A stretch of 44,915 nucleotides of DNA from contig JALWKV010000148.1 of NCBI GenBank assembly GCA_027081275.1, positions 1 through 44,915 of the forward strand, given 5' to 3'. A model generated the notes under the pieces. The model was not told where the DNA came from, ran no database searches, and saw nothing but the letters and a program-made list of their open reading frames with translations. Shown piece after piece: positions 7,359 to 15,214 of this stretch. The translations under genes were made by a program, and so were the position numbers. This stretch comes from Gammaproteobacteria bacterium. Lineage in GTDB: Bacteria; Pseudomonadota; Gammaproteobacteria; UWMA-0217. The first letter of the stretch is position 1. Every line of letters begins with the position of its first letter.

Positions 7359-9737
7359 TTATCCGGCGGCGACCACTTTCAGCGGCGTGGCTTCGCGCGT
7401 GAGCATGTCGCGGAATGCCTCGCCCGGCACCGGCGGGCTGAAATAGTAGCCCTGCAGCAGTTTCACGTCGCGCTGGCGCAGAAAATCGAGTTGCTGTTCG
7501 GTTTCCACCCCTTCGGCGACGATTTCCAGTCCGAGGCTGTTCGCCATGGCGATGATGGCGCTGACGAGCACCTCGTCGCTGCGGTCGAGTCCGATGTCGT
7601 TGATGAAGGCGCGGTCGATCTTCAGCAGTTGCAGCGGGAATTTCTTCAGATAGCTCAGTGACGAGTAGCCAGTGCCGAAATCGTCGAGCGCAAGCTGGAT
7701 GCCCCGCTCCTGCAGCGCGCTGAGAATGCGCAGCGGGTCGTGCGAATCCTGGATCAGCAGGCTTTCGGTGATCTCCAGCTTCAGTGCATCGGTGCCGAGC
7801 CCGCTTTTCGCCAGCGCCTCGTCGACGCCGCCGAGCAGGTTGCCGTTGCGGAACTGGCGCGACGAGACGTTGACCGAGACGAAGCGCTTTTCGCCGTCGA
7901 TGCGCGGCCATTGGGCCGCCTCCTCGCAGGCGCGATCGAGCACGTACTGGCCGATGTCCTGGATCAGACCGAGGCTCTCGGCGATAGGAATGAAGCGGTC
8001 GGGGGCGACGCGGCCCAGCTCGGCGCTGCTCCAGCGCGCCAGTGCCTCGGCGCCGACGATGGTCTGGTGCCCGTTGCGGATCTCGACGATGGGCTGGTAG
8101 ACGAGGCTGATTTCATCGTTGCTCAGCGCGCGGCTGAGATGGCTGGCGATGACCATGTGTTCCTCCGCCTCGGCGCGCATCTCCTCGGAAAAGAACTGGT
8201 AGCCGCTGCGGCCGAGCTGCTTGGCCTTGTACATTGCCGTATCGGCGCTCTGCATCAGCGCCTCGACCGTGTCGCCGTCGCCGGGGTAGATGGCGATGCC
8301 GACGCTGGTGGTGCTGTGGATGCGGCGCCCGCTGATCTCGAACAGTCGCAGAAACTCCTCCACCAGCCGCTGTGCGATCTGTTCGGCGTCGTCGGGCGAG
8401 TCGATGTCTTCCAGCAGGACGAGAAATTCGTCGCCACCGAGCCGTGCCGCGGTGTCGCTCTTGCGCAGCACCGACTGGATGCGGCTGGCCGCCTCGCGCA
8501 GCAATTCGTCGCCGGCGCCGTGGCCGAGGCTGTCGTTGATGCTCTTGAAGTTGTCGAGATCGAGAAACAGTAGTGCGAGAGGGCGGTCGTAGCGTCGGCT
8601 GCGGGTCAGCGCCTCGCCGATGTGGTCGACGATGTAGTGGCGGTTCGGCAGTCCGGTGAGCTGGTCTTCGTTGGCCTGCTGGCGCAGTTTCTGCTCGTAT
8701 TCGAGCCGTTCGGTGGTGTCGAGCGCGGTCGCCACGATGATCGGCGGTACCTCCTGGCGGGAATACTGGAAACGCACATCGACCGGATAGGTGCGACCAT
8801 CGCTGCAGACGTGTTCGCCCCGGTGGAAGACATCGTCGCGTCGTCCCTCGATCATCGGCTGCAGCAACCGGTGTACTTCCGGTTCGTCGAAGTCGGCCAG
8901 AATGTCGGGCAAGCGCAGATGAGGGATCTCCTCGGCCGAATAGCCAAGGTTGGCCAGAGCCTTGGGATTGACCTGGAGAAAACTCAGCGTCTCGGCGTCG
9001 ATGACGTAGATTTCGTTCGAGCTGTCGTTGAGAACGCGGCCGAGCCGATTGTCCAGCTGGCGTTTCTCCGCTTTCAGGTTTTCCAGCAGCGCATTGTTTT
9101 CGTGGCGCAGCCGCATCGAGTCGTGGAGGGTGTGGTGGTAGTCATGGCCGAAACGGAAGAATACCAGCAGCATCATTGATTCGAGGATGCCACTGTTGAT
9201 GAGCACGGGGTCGCCGCTGAGCATCGAGCGCGCGGCCAGCGGTACAATCAGCAGAACGGCGTAGATCATCGCCGAGACGAAGTCACGGACGGTAATCAGC
9301 GCGCCCGCGCTGATGCCGATCAGGATCGAGACGAGAAACGCCTGTGTGCCGTTGGCGCTGCCGTCCCAGAAGAGCAGGCTGATGCTGCCGAGGATGGAGG
9401 CGGTCAGCGCGATGGAGGCGCGGTAGCCCCAGAGCCAGGGCATGACGTCGGCTGGCCGGGTGGGCAGTGCCAGGTAGCGGCGCACCAGCAACAGCCGAAT
9501 GAGAACAGAGCCGCTGAGCAGGCCGAACCACAGCAGCAGATCGCCGAGCGGGCAGTGCCGGCGCATCATGAGGACGAAGATCGCGCCGGCGCCCAGTAGC
9601 GCCAGAACGCTGGAGCCGGTGCTCGCGAACAGCTTTTCGATGCGCTCCGCGGCAACCTGCTGCTCGATCTGCTTCTGCTGGCTTTCGTTTGCTGATGGTT
9701 GCTGATGGGAACTCACGGGACTTCCTGTCGTTGGCAC
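7359..9737 (-). CDS. Membrane-anchored PAS-GGDEF-EAL cyclic-di-GMP enzyme
   Basis: A 792-residue protein. About six membrane spans fill residues 40-200, then comes a short coiled linker, a PAS domain (about 230-350), GGDEF (about 355-515) and EAL (about 530-785). The GGDEF motif is intact at 434-438 and is preceded by an inhibitory-site RKSD at 425-428 with the standard five-residue spacing. The EAL motif (EAL 564-566), the DDFGTGYSS loop (685-693) and the late QGYYFSPP are also intact. It could therefore make and break cyclic di-GMP, with direction set by the sensor region; which activity dominates cannot be read from sequence. It stands alone, with its own unmarked promoter upstream of 9737. 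Confidence 0.94.
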   Translation of the reverse strand: MPTTGSPVSSHQQPSANESQQKQIEQQVAAERIEKLFASTGSSVLALLGAGAIFVLMMRRHCPLGDLLLWFGLLSGSVLIRLLLVRRYLALPTRPADVMPWLWGYRASIALTASILGSISLLFWDGSANGTQAFLVSILIGISAGALITVRDFVSAMIYAVLLIVPLAARSMLSGDPVLINSGILESMMLLVFFRFGHDYHHTLHDSMRLRHENNALLENLKAEKRQLDNRLGRVLNDSSNEIYVIDAETLSFLQVNPKALANLGYSAEEIPHLRLPDILADFDEPEVHRLLQPMIEGRRDDVFHRGEHVCSDGRTYPVDVRFQYSRQEVPPIIVATALDTTERLEYEQKLRQQANEDQLTGLPNRHYIVDHIGEALTRSRRYDRPLALLFLDLDNFKSINDSLGHGAGDELLREAASRIQSVLRKSDTAARLGGDEFLVLLEDIDSPDDAEQIAQRLVEEFLRLFEISGRRIHSTTSVGIAIYPGDGDTVEALMQSADTAMYKAKQLGRSGYQFFSEEMRAEAEEHMVIASHLSRALSNDEISLVYQPIVEIRNGHQTIVGAEALARWSSAELGRVAPDRFIPIAESLGLIQDIGQYVLDRACEEAAQWPRIDGEKRFVSVNVSSRQFRNGNLLGGVDEALAKSGLGTDALKLEITESLLIQDSHDPLRILSALQERGIQLALDDFGTGYSSLSYLKKFPLQLLKIDRAFINDIGLDRSDEVLVSAIIAMANSLGLEIVAEGVETEQQLDFLRQRDVKLLQGYYFSPPVPGEAFRDMLTREATPLKVVAAG

Positions 9738-9839
9738 GGTGTCATCGCTGTCCCTGGGCTTATCGGCAGGTGTCGGCGCGGGCTTACGCCGCTTGTCGTG
9801 TTCCCGCCCCGATTCGATCGGTAGCGCGTTGGGGTGCGG

Positions 9840-10712
9840 TCATCGGCTGTGCTGCGCCTCTCCGCCGATACCCTCGATGGTGAGGCTGGCGGCGGCCAGT
9901 TCGACGCCGTGGGCGACCGCGTCGGCCAGGGAGCGGCCACGAACGAGGCCATCGATCACTCCGGCGTTGAAGGTGTCGCCGGCGCCGATGCTGTCCACCA
10001 CCTTCGCCAGAGGCATGGCGGGGGTGTGGACGATCCTGCCGTCGCGGTCGCAATGCCAGGCGCCGGCGGCGCCCCAGGTGCAGCTGAAACGCTGCCCTGG
10101 GTGGCGGTCGTGGAGGGTTTGCAACGCGCTGGCGGCGTCGTCGTGGCCGGCTGCCTCGGCCCAGGGGCGGGAGATCATCACCAGATCGGCGCGGTCGAAC
10201 AGCGCTTCGAGCCCCTGACGCGGCTTTTCCGCCTCGATCGAGACGCGATGGCGTCGTGGCGTCGGCAGGGCGGCGAGCATCTTTTCCAGCTCCGGCACGT
10301 TGCGTCCCTCGAAATGGAGCCAGTCGAGTTCGTCGGGCAGGCCGGCCGCCAGTTCGGCCGCCGTCAGTTCCGCGAGGTTGCGATGGTGGATGATCGTGCG
10401 CGAGCCGGTCGCCGCGCTCAGTGCGATATGGGAGGTGGGGGTGCTGCCGGGGTGGCGTCGGCAGGCGCTGGTGTCGATGCCGGCGCGCCGCAGCCGCGCG
10501 AGCAGCCAGTCGCCGGCGTCGTCATCGGCGACAGTGGCCGCCAGTGCCGCCTCGTGGCCGAGCCGGCCGAGCACGATCGCGGTGTTGGCGGCATTGCCGC
10601 CGCTGCGTCGCTGCTGCTTCGTGGCGCGAAGTTCTTCGTCTTCGGCCGGATAGTGGGGGACGTGATTGACGATATCGAGCGTGACGATACCGCAGCAGAG
10701 TATCTTCGCCAT
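9840..10712 (-). CDS. PfkB family carbohydrate kinase (ketohexokinase-like)
   Basis: A 290-residue ribokinase-fold enzyme. The N-terminal region has CCGIVTLDIVN and the glycine-rich RRSGGNAANTA. The C-terminal region has the PfkB signature DSIGAGDTFNAGVI, with the catalytic Asp in GAGD. The acidic YPAEDEELRA stretch followed by GGNAAN resembles ketohexokinase-type members, so fructose or a related sugar is a reasonable but unproven substrate. The start ATG at 10712 is preceded by AAGGAA at a suitable distance; an in-frame ATG at 10739 lacks a site. It is divergent from the DUF3581 gene, sharing the roughly 95-base promoter region. Confidence 0.88.
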   Translation of the reverse strand: MAKILCCGIVTLDIVNHVPHYPAEDEELRATKQQRRSGGNAANTAIVLGRLGHEAALAATVADDDAGDWLLARLRRAGIDTSACRRHPGSTPTSHIALSAATGSRTIIHHRNLAELTAAELAAGLPDELDWLHFEGRNVPELEKMLAALPTPRRHRVSIEAEKPRQGLEALFDRADLVMISRPWAEAAGHDDAASALQTLHDRHPGQRFSCTWGAAGAWHCDRDGRIVHTPAMPLAKVVDSIGAGDTFNAGVIDGLVRGRSLADAVAHGVELAAASLTIEGIGGEAQHSR

Positions 10713-10806
10713 CGGGGCTTTCCTTCGATTCCAGGCCATTGACGTATACTACTCGGTTCAATTCAAGGCGGGTGCCGGAGCCCGGTCAATAGAACAGAGG
10801 AAGACA

Positions 10807-11529
10807 ATGCTGCTGGATCAATATTATCTTCGCGATGACGCGGGGATCGCCTTTACCCGTGAGCAGGCGAGCCGTTTCGCCAAGGAAGTGGCGGGGGATT
10901 TCAATCCGCTCCACGACGTCGCCGCCAAGCGTTTCTGCGTGCCGGGCGATCTGCTTTTTTCCGTCGTGCTGGCGGAAAAGGGGTTGCATGAAAAAATGGC
11001 GTTTCGCTTTTCGGGCATGGTGACCGATGGCGTGTCGCTTTTTCTGCGGTCGCCCGAGCCGGGCCATTGCGTGCTGGTGGATGATAACGGCAAGGAGTAT
11101 CTGCATGCCGAGTGCAGCGGAGAGCGCAGCGACAATGGCCGGTTGGTCGAGGATCTGATCGGCAAGTATGTGGAATTCTCCGGTCGCACCTTTCCGCATA
11201 TTCTCGTCCCGCTGCTGGAGAAGGAGGGGGTGATGATCAACCCGAAACGCCCGATGGTCATCTACGAGCGGATGGAGATCGCGCTGGACCGTCTCGATGT
11301 GCCATCACTGGATCTGACATTCGCCGGCGCCGATATCGAGGTCAATGGCAAGCGCGGCGAGGTGCATCTGCTGTTCGATCTCATGGCGGAAGGTGACCGG
11401 GTCGGGCGAGGCGAAAAGAAAATGCTGCTCAGCGGACTGATGCCCTACGATGCCGCCGCGGTCGATGCGCTGGTCAGCGATTTCAACGCGATCAAGGGCA
11501 GTTACGATCCGGCCAACCCGGCGCTGTGA
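10807..11529 (+). CDS. DUF3581 family protein
   Basis: A 240-residue protein beginning MLLDQYY, with the conserved N-terminal block ASRFAKEVAGDFNPLHD and KRFCVPGDLLF. This matches DUF3581, a family found mainly in gammaproteobacteria. The DFNPLHD stretch recalls the DxNxxH-type loop of hot-dog-fold hydratases, but no enzymatic activity is established and I do not infer one. A strong ribosome binding site, AGAGGAAG, precedes the ATG. The histidine phosphatase gene follows 41 bases downstream on the same strand and may be co-transcribed. Confidence 0.84.
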   Translation: MLLDQYYLRDDAGIAFTREQASRFAKEVAGDFNPLHDVAAKRFCVPGDLLFSVVLAEKGLHEKMAFRFSGMVTDGVSLFLRSPEPGHCVLVDDNGKEYLHAECSGERSDNGRLVEDLIGKYVEFSGRTFPHILVPLLEKEGVMINPKRPMVIYERMEIALDRLDVPSLDLTFAGADIEVNGKRGEVHLLFDLMAEGDRVGRGEKKMLLSGLMPYDAAAVDALVSDFNAIKGSYDPANPAL

Positions 11530-11570
11530 TCGTGTTCGGTTTCCTTGTCGGTCGATAATAAGGCTGGGCA

Positions 11571-12173
11571 ATGAAAAATCCGGAATTGATCGTCGACATC
11601 ATCCGTCACGGCGAGCCGGTGGGCGGTTCGCGCTATCGCGGAGATGGCATCGACGATCCGCTCAGCGAACGGGGCTGGGAACAGATGCGCCGGGCAATCG
11701 GTCGTCAGCGTCCGTGGCAGGCGGTCTACTCATCGCCGCTGCGCCGTTGCAGCGAATTCGCCCACTGGCTTTCCCGTGAGCATGATCTGCCCGTCACCAT
11801 CGTCGATGATTTTCGCGAAGTCGGCTTTGGCCAGTGGGAGGGAAAGACGAAGGCGGAACTGATCGAGGCGGACGCGGAAGCCTTCGAACGCTTTTATCAA
11901 GACCCGGTGAAATATCGTCCGCCCGGCGCGGAACCGCTGGATGATTTTCTCTCTCGAGTCCAGACAGGCTGGCGCAGCGTCGTGGAGAACGAGCAGCGGC
12001 AGCAGCTGCTGATCGTTGCCCACGCCGGCGTGATGCGGGCGATACTGGCGGGTGTGCTGAACCTCGATGCGGCGGCAATGTACCGGGTGGTGGTCGACAA
12101 TGCCGGCATCATGCGGATTGCGTTCCGCAAGGGCGTGCCGAATGTGGCGTGGCTGAATGGGAAAATGGATTAG
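11571..12173 (+). CDS. Histidine phosphatase family protein
   Basis: A 200-residue phosphoglycerate-mutase-fold phosphatase. The catalytic RHGE motif is at residues 12-15 (His13 is the phosphorylated residue). The SSPLRR strand follows near 54-59, the acid residue lies in FREVGFGQWEG (Glu83), and the second catalytic His is in VAHAGVMR (His151). The short single-domain form resembles alpha-ribazole phosphatase (CobC) and related enzymes. No cobalamin genes are nearby, so the substrate is open. The gene converges with fabV, and a strong hairpin lies between them at 12217-12246. Confidence 0.9.
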   Translation: MKNPELIVDIIRHGEPVGGSRYRGDGIDDPLSERGWEQMRRAIGRQRPWQAVYSSPLRRCSEFAHWLSREHDLPVTIVDDFREVGFGQWEGKTKAELIEADAEAFERFYQDPVKYRPPGAEPLDDFLSRVQTGWRSVVENEQRQQLLIVAHAGVMRAILAGVLNLDAAAMYRVVVDNAGIMRIAFRKGVPNVAWLNGKMD

Positions 12174-12216
12174 ACGTTACACCGGTTACGCGTAGCTGGA
12201 TCGGGGCGTGGCAGAG

Positions 12217-12246
12217 GCGGCAATGGCATGGCGTCGCCATTGCCGC
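12217..12246. terminator. Hairpin between convergent genes
   Basis: GCGGCAATGGC pairs perfectly with GCCATTGCCGC over 11 bp around an 8-base loop. It sits between the ends of the convergent phosphatase and fabV genes. There is no clear T-run on either side, so it may act as a bidirectional transcript end stabiliser or an unusual terminator. Confidence 0.5.
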
Positions 12247-12253
12247 GCAGTCA

Positions 12254-13447
12254 TCAGATGGCAATGAAGTCGGCCTCCACGAGCGGGCTGACATCCGCCG
12301 AATAATCGACCCCTTCGACGCCGAACCCGAACAGCTTGAGAAATTCCTTCTTGTAGCTCGCATAGTCCGTCAGCTCGAACAGGTTTTCCGTCGTCACCTG
12401 CGGCCAGATATCCCGGCAGGCCTGTTGCACGTCGTCGCGCAGTTCCCAGTCGTCGAGACGGTAGCGCTTTTCCTCGTCGATCTCGGCGCCCTCGCCGTAG
12501 AGCCCGGTGCGGAAGAGGCGGTTGATCTGTTCGATGCAGCCTTCGTGCAGCCCCTTTTCCTTCATTACCTTGAAGACGATGGAGAGATAGAGCGGCATGA
12601 CCGGGATGGCGGCGCTGGCCTGGGTGACGACGGACTTGAGCATGGCGACGTTGGCCTCGCCATCGATGTCGGCAAGTGATTCGCGCAGCGTCGCGGCGGT
12701 CTGGTCGAGGTGCTGCTTGGCCTTGCCGAGTGCGCCTTCCCAGTAGATCGGCCAGGTGATCTCGGTGCCGATGTAGCTGTAGGCCACGGTCTTGAAGCCC
12801 TCGGCCAGCACGCCGGCTTCCTTGAGCGCGTCGATCCACAGCTTCCAGTCCTCGCCGCCCATGACGGTGACGGTGCCGGCGATTTCCTCATCGGTCGCCG
12901 GTTCGACCTCGGCCTCGATGACTTCATCCCTGTTGGTGTCGATGGCGGTGGAGCGGAATGGCTTGCCGATGGGCTTCAGCGCCGAGCGGACCGTCTCGCC
13001 GCTGTCCGGCATCTTCCGCACCGGCGAGGCCAGCGAATAGACGAGCAGATCGATCTGCCCGAGATCCTCGCGGATCAGCTCGATCACCTTCTCCTTGGCG
13101 GCGTGGGAGAAGGCGTCGCCGTTGAAGCTCTTGGCGTAGAGACCGGCTTCGTGGGCCAGCTTGTCGAAGGCGGCGGCGTTGTACCAGCCAGCCGAGGCGG
13201 TGCGCTTTTCCGTCGGCGCCTTTTCGAAGAAGACGCCGATGGTGGAAGCCTCCGCGCCGAAGGCCGAGACGATCCGCGACGCCATGCCGTAGCCGCTCGA
13301 CGAACCGATGACGAGAGCGCGTTTGGGGCCGTGTTCGATCGGACCCTGCTGGCGGGTGATGTCGATCTCTTCGCGGATGTTCTGCTCGCAGCCGACGGGG
13401 TGCGCTGTGGTGCAGATGAAGCCTCGGGTCTTCGGTTCGATGATCAT
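12254..13447 (-). CDS. fabV: Enoyl-ACP reductase FabV
   Basis: A 397-residue NAD(P)H-dependent reductase that carries out the last step of each fatty acid elongation round. It has the FabV opening [20 protein letters not shown], a Rossmann loop GSSSGYG at 48-54 and the family's Tyr-x8-Lys catalytic pair at Tyr235 and Lys244, the same numbering as characterised FabV proteins. Length is typical. FabV enzymes are intrinsically insensitive to triclosan, unlike FabI; no fabI is present in this window. The gene is transcribed alone, divergent from the HhH glycosylase gene at 13546. Confidence 0.96.
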   Translation of the reverse strand: MIIEPKTRGFICTTAHPVGCEQNIREEIDITRQQGPIEHGPKRALVIGSSSGYGMASRIVSAFGAEASTIGVFFEKAPTEKRTASAGWYNAAAFDKLAHEAGLYAKSFNGDAFSHAAKEKVIELIREDLGQIDLLVYSLASPVRKMPDSGETVRSALKPIGKPFRSTAIDTNRDEVIEAEVEPATDEEIAGTVTVMGGEDWKLWIDALKEAGVLAEGFKTVAYSYIGTEITWPIYWEGALGKAKQHLDQTAATLRESLADIDGEANVAMLKSVVTQASAAIPVMPLYLSIVFKVMKEKGLHEGCIEQINRLFRTGLYGEGAEIDEEKRYRLDDWELRDDVQQACRDIWPQVTTENLFELTDYASYKKEFLKLFGFGVEGVDYSADVSPLVEADFIAI

Positions 13448-13545
13448 GGTCTGCGGTGTCCTTCAGATGATGAATGCGGTAGCGGCGAAAGATACCGCGT
13501 TTGCCCGGCTGGCGACAAACAGCCTCCCAATGGATAATTTTGCGC

Positions 13546-14214
13546 ATGACCATCACCGACAGCCTCGATCTGCTCGAAAGACTGCTGCGCCTCGATCTCG
13601 ATGTGACCGCGCGCGATCCGTGGTGGTGGCCGGAGAGCGGCAGCTTTGCGATGGTCGTCGGCGCGATCCTGACGCAGCAGACGCGCTATCAGAAGGTGGA
13701 GGCGTCGCTGGCCAACCTGCGCTCGCATGGGGAGATCACGCCCGAACGGCTGGCCGGGCTGGAGGAGGCGGCGCTGGCGCGGGCGATCCGGCCGAGTGGC
13801 TTCTATCGCACCAAGGCCGCGCGGCTGCGGCTGTTCGCCGAGGCGCTGCTGGCCGACTTTGGTGATTTCGGCCGTTTCCAGAGAGAAGTGGATCGGGACT
13901 GGTTGCTGGCGCGGAAGGGGGTCGGCAGGGAGACGGCCGACGCCATGCTCTGCTACGGCTGCCGCCGCGAGGCGATGGTGGTCGATGCCTATACCGAGCG
14001 GCTGCTGCGCGGCTTCGGGCTGACGTTCGGCGGATACGACGAGATCCAGTCCTGGCTGCTCGACGGTCTGGCGGCTCCGCGGCCGCTAAGGGAGCTAATG
14101 GGAGAGATGCCCGTCGCCCGCGTTCACGCCCTCTACCACGGCTTGATCGTCGAGTACGCCAAGCGCCATTCGCGCGGGCGGGAGGTCGATGTCACCCCGC
14201 TGTGCGTTTCCTGA
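13546..14214 (+). CDS. HhH-GPD superfamily DNA glycosylase (endonuclease III-like)
   Basis: A 222-residue base-excision glycosylase. The early block AMVVGAILTQQTRYQKVEA and the helix-hairpin-helix RKGVGRETADAML are followed by the catalytic Asp in VVDAYTERLL. In endonuclease III the hairpin has Lys at the position held by Glu in GRETA. The enzyme therefore lacks the lyase lysine and is probably monofunctional. The four-Cys iron-sulfur loop is also absent from the C-terminus. These features recall MagIII-type 3-methyladenine glycosylases. I chose ATG 13546 over the upstream TTG at 13501. The 3' end overlaps the convergent small gene by 23 bases. Confidence 0.86.
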   Translation: MTITDSLDLLERLLRLDLDVTARDPWWWPESGSFAMVVGAILTQQTRYQKVEASLANLRSHGEITPERLAGLEEAALARAIRPSGFYRTKAARLRLFAEALLADFGDFGRFQREVDRDWLLARKGVGRETADAMLCYGCRREAMVVDAYTERLLRGFGLTFGGYDEIQSWLLDGLAAPRPLRELMGEMPVARVHALYHGLIVEYAKRHSRGREVDVTPLCVS

Positions 14215-14593
14215 GCGTGGCGAGGATGACGTCGATCATCCCCTCCTCCTTCTCCTCCCGGCCGACCGGACAGGTGTAGCTGATCTGCAGCAGCGTGTCG
14301 TCGCTGCCCAGGAACCATTCCCGCCAGTAGTTGCCGTCGCCGTCTTCGTAGATCAGCTTGATGCCGCGAAAATCGCCGAGCTCGACGTCGGTCGGCCTGA
14401 TGCCCTGTTCGAGCTGTTCGCCCGCGAGAAAGAGGAGGTCGTCCCTGCTCACGGCGCTGTCGGTCGGCGGGCTGCTGATGGCCAGCTCGCCGACGCCGTC
14501 GGGATGATAGAGCGTGGCGATGGCGTCCTCGACTTCGCAGATCCAGTCGTCGGGAAGTCTGAGCTGCCAGTTGCCGTGTGCGAAGGTCTGCAT
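14192..14593 (-). CDS. Small hypothetical protein
   Basis: A 133-residue protein of unknown function starting MQTFAHGNWQL, with AGGAA six bases or less before the ATG at 14593. It is acidic, lacks a signal peptide or membrane spans, and looks like a small alpha/beta fold, with tryptophan-containing stretches LPDDWICEVED and YWREWFLGSDD. I do not recognise the family. Some small type VI secretion or DcrB/PsbP-like proteins share this size and hydropathy, but that is only a thought. The frame stays open upstream to 14815 through the hairpin array, which is unlikely to be coding. It overlaps the convergent glycosylase gene by 23 bases at its 3' end. Confidence 0.66.
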   Translation of the reverse strand: MQTFAHGNWQLRLPDDWICEVEDAIATLYHPDGVGELAISSPPTDSAVSRDDLLFLAGEQLEQGIRPTDVELGDFRGIKLIYEDGDGNYWREWFLGSDDTLLQISYTCPVGREEKEEGMIDVILATLRKRTAG

Positions 14594-14654
14594 TTCCTGT
14601 CCGGAGAGATACCGTTTCGGCGGGGCCCTCTTGCGGCGCGCCCCGAGCGTTGAG

Positions 14655-14815
14655 GAGGTTGTCGCAAAAGCGGTAGCTTTGCGGCAACCTCGCGCAGCAC
14701 AAGGATGTGCTGCCAGAAACAACGACGATAAGTCGTTGTTTCTGAGAGAACAAGGAAAAATCACGCTTTTTCCTTTTCGTGTGTCGCAAAAGTCCCGGAC
14801 GGACTTTTGCGACAC
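14655..14815. repeat. Array of five consecutive hairpins with different stems
   Basis: Five adjacent inverted repeats fill 161 bases. (1) 14655-14691: GAGGTTG arm, about 16 bp with one wobble and one bulge. (2) 14694-14713: GCAGCACA/TGTGCTGC. (3) 14714-14744: CAGAAACAACGAC, 13 bp perfect, loop GATAA. (4) 14752-14775: AAGGAAAAA/TTTTTCCTT. (5) 14781-14815: GTGTCGCAAAAGTCC, 15 bp perfect. Stems differ from one another, except that hairpins 1 and 5 share TGTCGCAAAAG or a near match. It could be a structured RNA, a nested palindrome insertion or an array of repeat-family units. Confidence 0.85.
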
Positions 14816-15104
14816 CCTCTTGAGGGGAAGGGTTGCTTTTGCGGTGCCCGGATCATAGCAGATTCGGGGTCAGGCGTTGCGGCCGACGCAGGTCCGGCGG
14901 GGCGTCGGCATGACGCGGTGTCGGTTTACAAGATACTGAAATGAAATGGTTATTCCGTGCAGAGAGGGCGGGTGCTGTTCGTGTTCCCCGCTGCCCGCAT
15001 TACTTTTTGTTTACTAGATGTAAGGCTTTTGTGACAATCCATTCATCGGTTTTCTGGCCTTGCTTGTACCATCTCCATACACCAATTCCCGCGAGATTGT
15101 AGCC

Positions 15105-15135
15105 AAAGCCCTCTCCCCGGTGGGGAGAGGGCTTT
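15105..15135. repeat. 14-bp perfect hairpin, dispersed palindrome family
   Basis: AAAGCCCTCTCCCC and GGGGAGAGGGCTTT pair perfectly around a three-base loop. The right side continues CGTGACAG. A related unit occurs at 19021-19066, where GGGGAGAGGGCTTTTGCGACAG is nearly the same. Being upstream of the phosphate permease it is more likely a dispersed repeat than its terminator, though an attenuator role is possible. Confidence 0.7.
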
Positions 15136-15214
15136 CGTGACAGTCTCCCTGTAGGGGAAACATATCGTGATCCGTCGCGGTCACCCGCATCCGATCCTTT
15201 GCCCGGAGTTACCA

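Larger units (their letters stand above)
14594..15214. other. Long intergenic region dominated by palindromes
   Basis: These 621 bases separate a minus-strand small gene from the plus-strand phosphate permease, so they should hold divergent promoters. They hold the five-hairpin array (14655-14815), a further 14-bp perfect hairpin (15105-15135) and an AT-richer stretch near 14930-15080. The minus strand there ends with the plausible peptide tail TDEWIVTKALHLVNKK, possibly a gene remnant. No intact gene is supported. Confidence 0.6.

Noticed and set aside
14655-14815. CRISPR array
   Set aside because: There is no constant repeat and no regular spacer; each inverted repeat has a different sequence.
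14860-15214. Pho box upstream of the first PiT gene
   Set aside because: One TTGTCAC-like half site is present on the minus strand near 15035, but no second half lies at the 11-base period.
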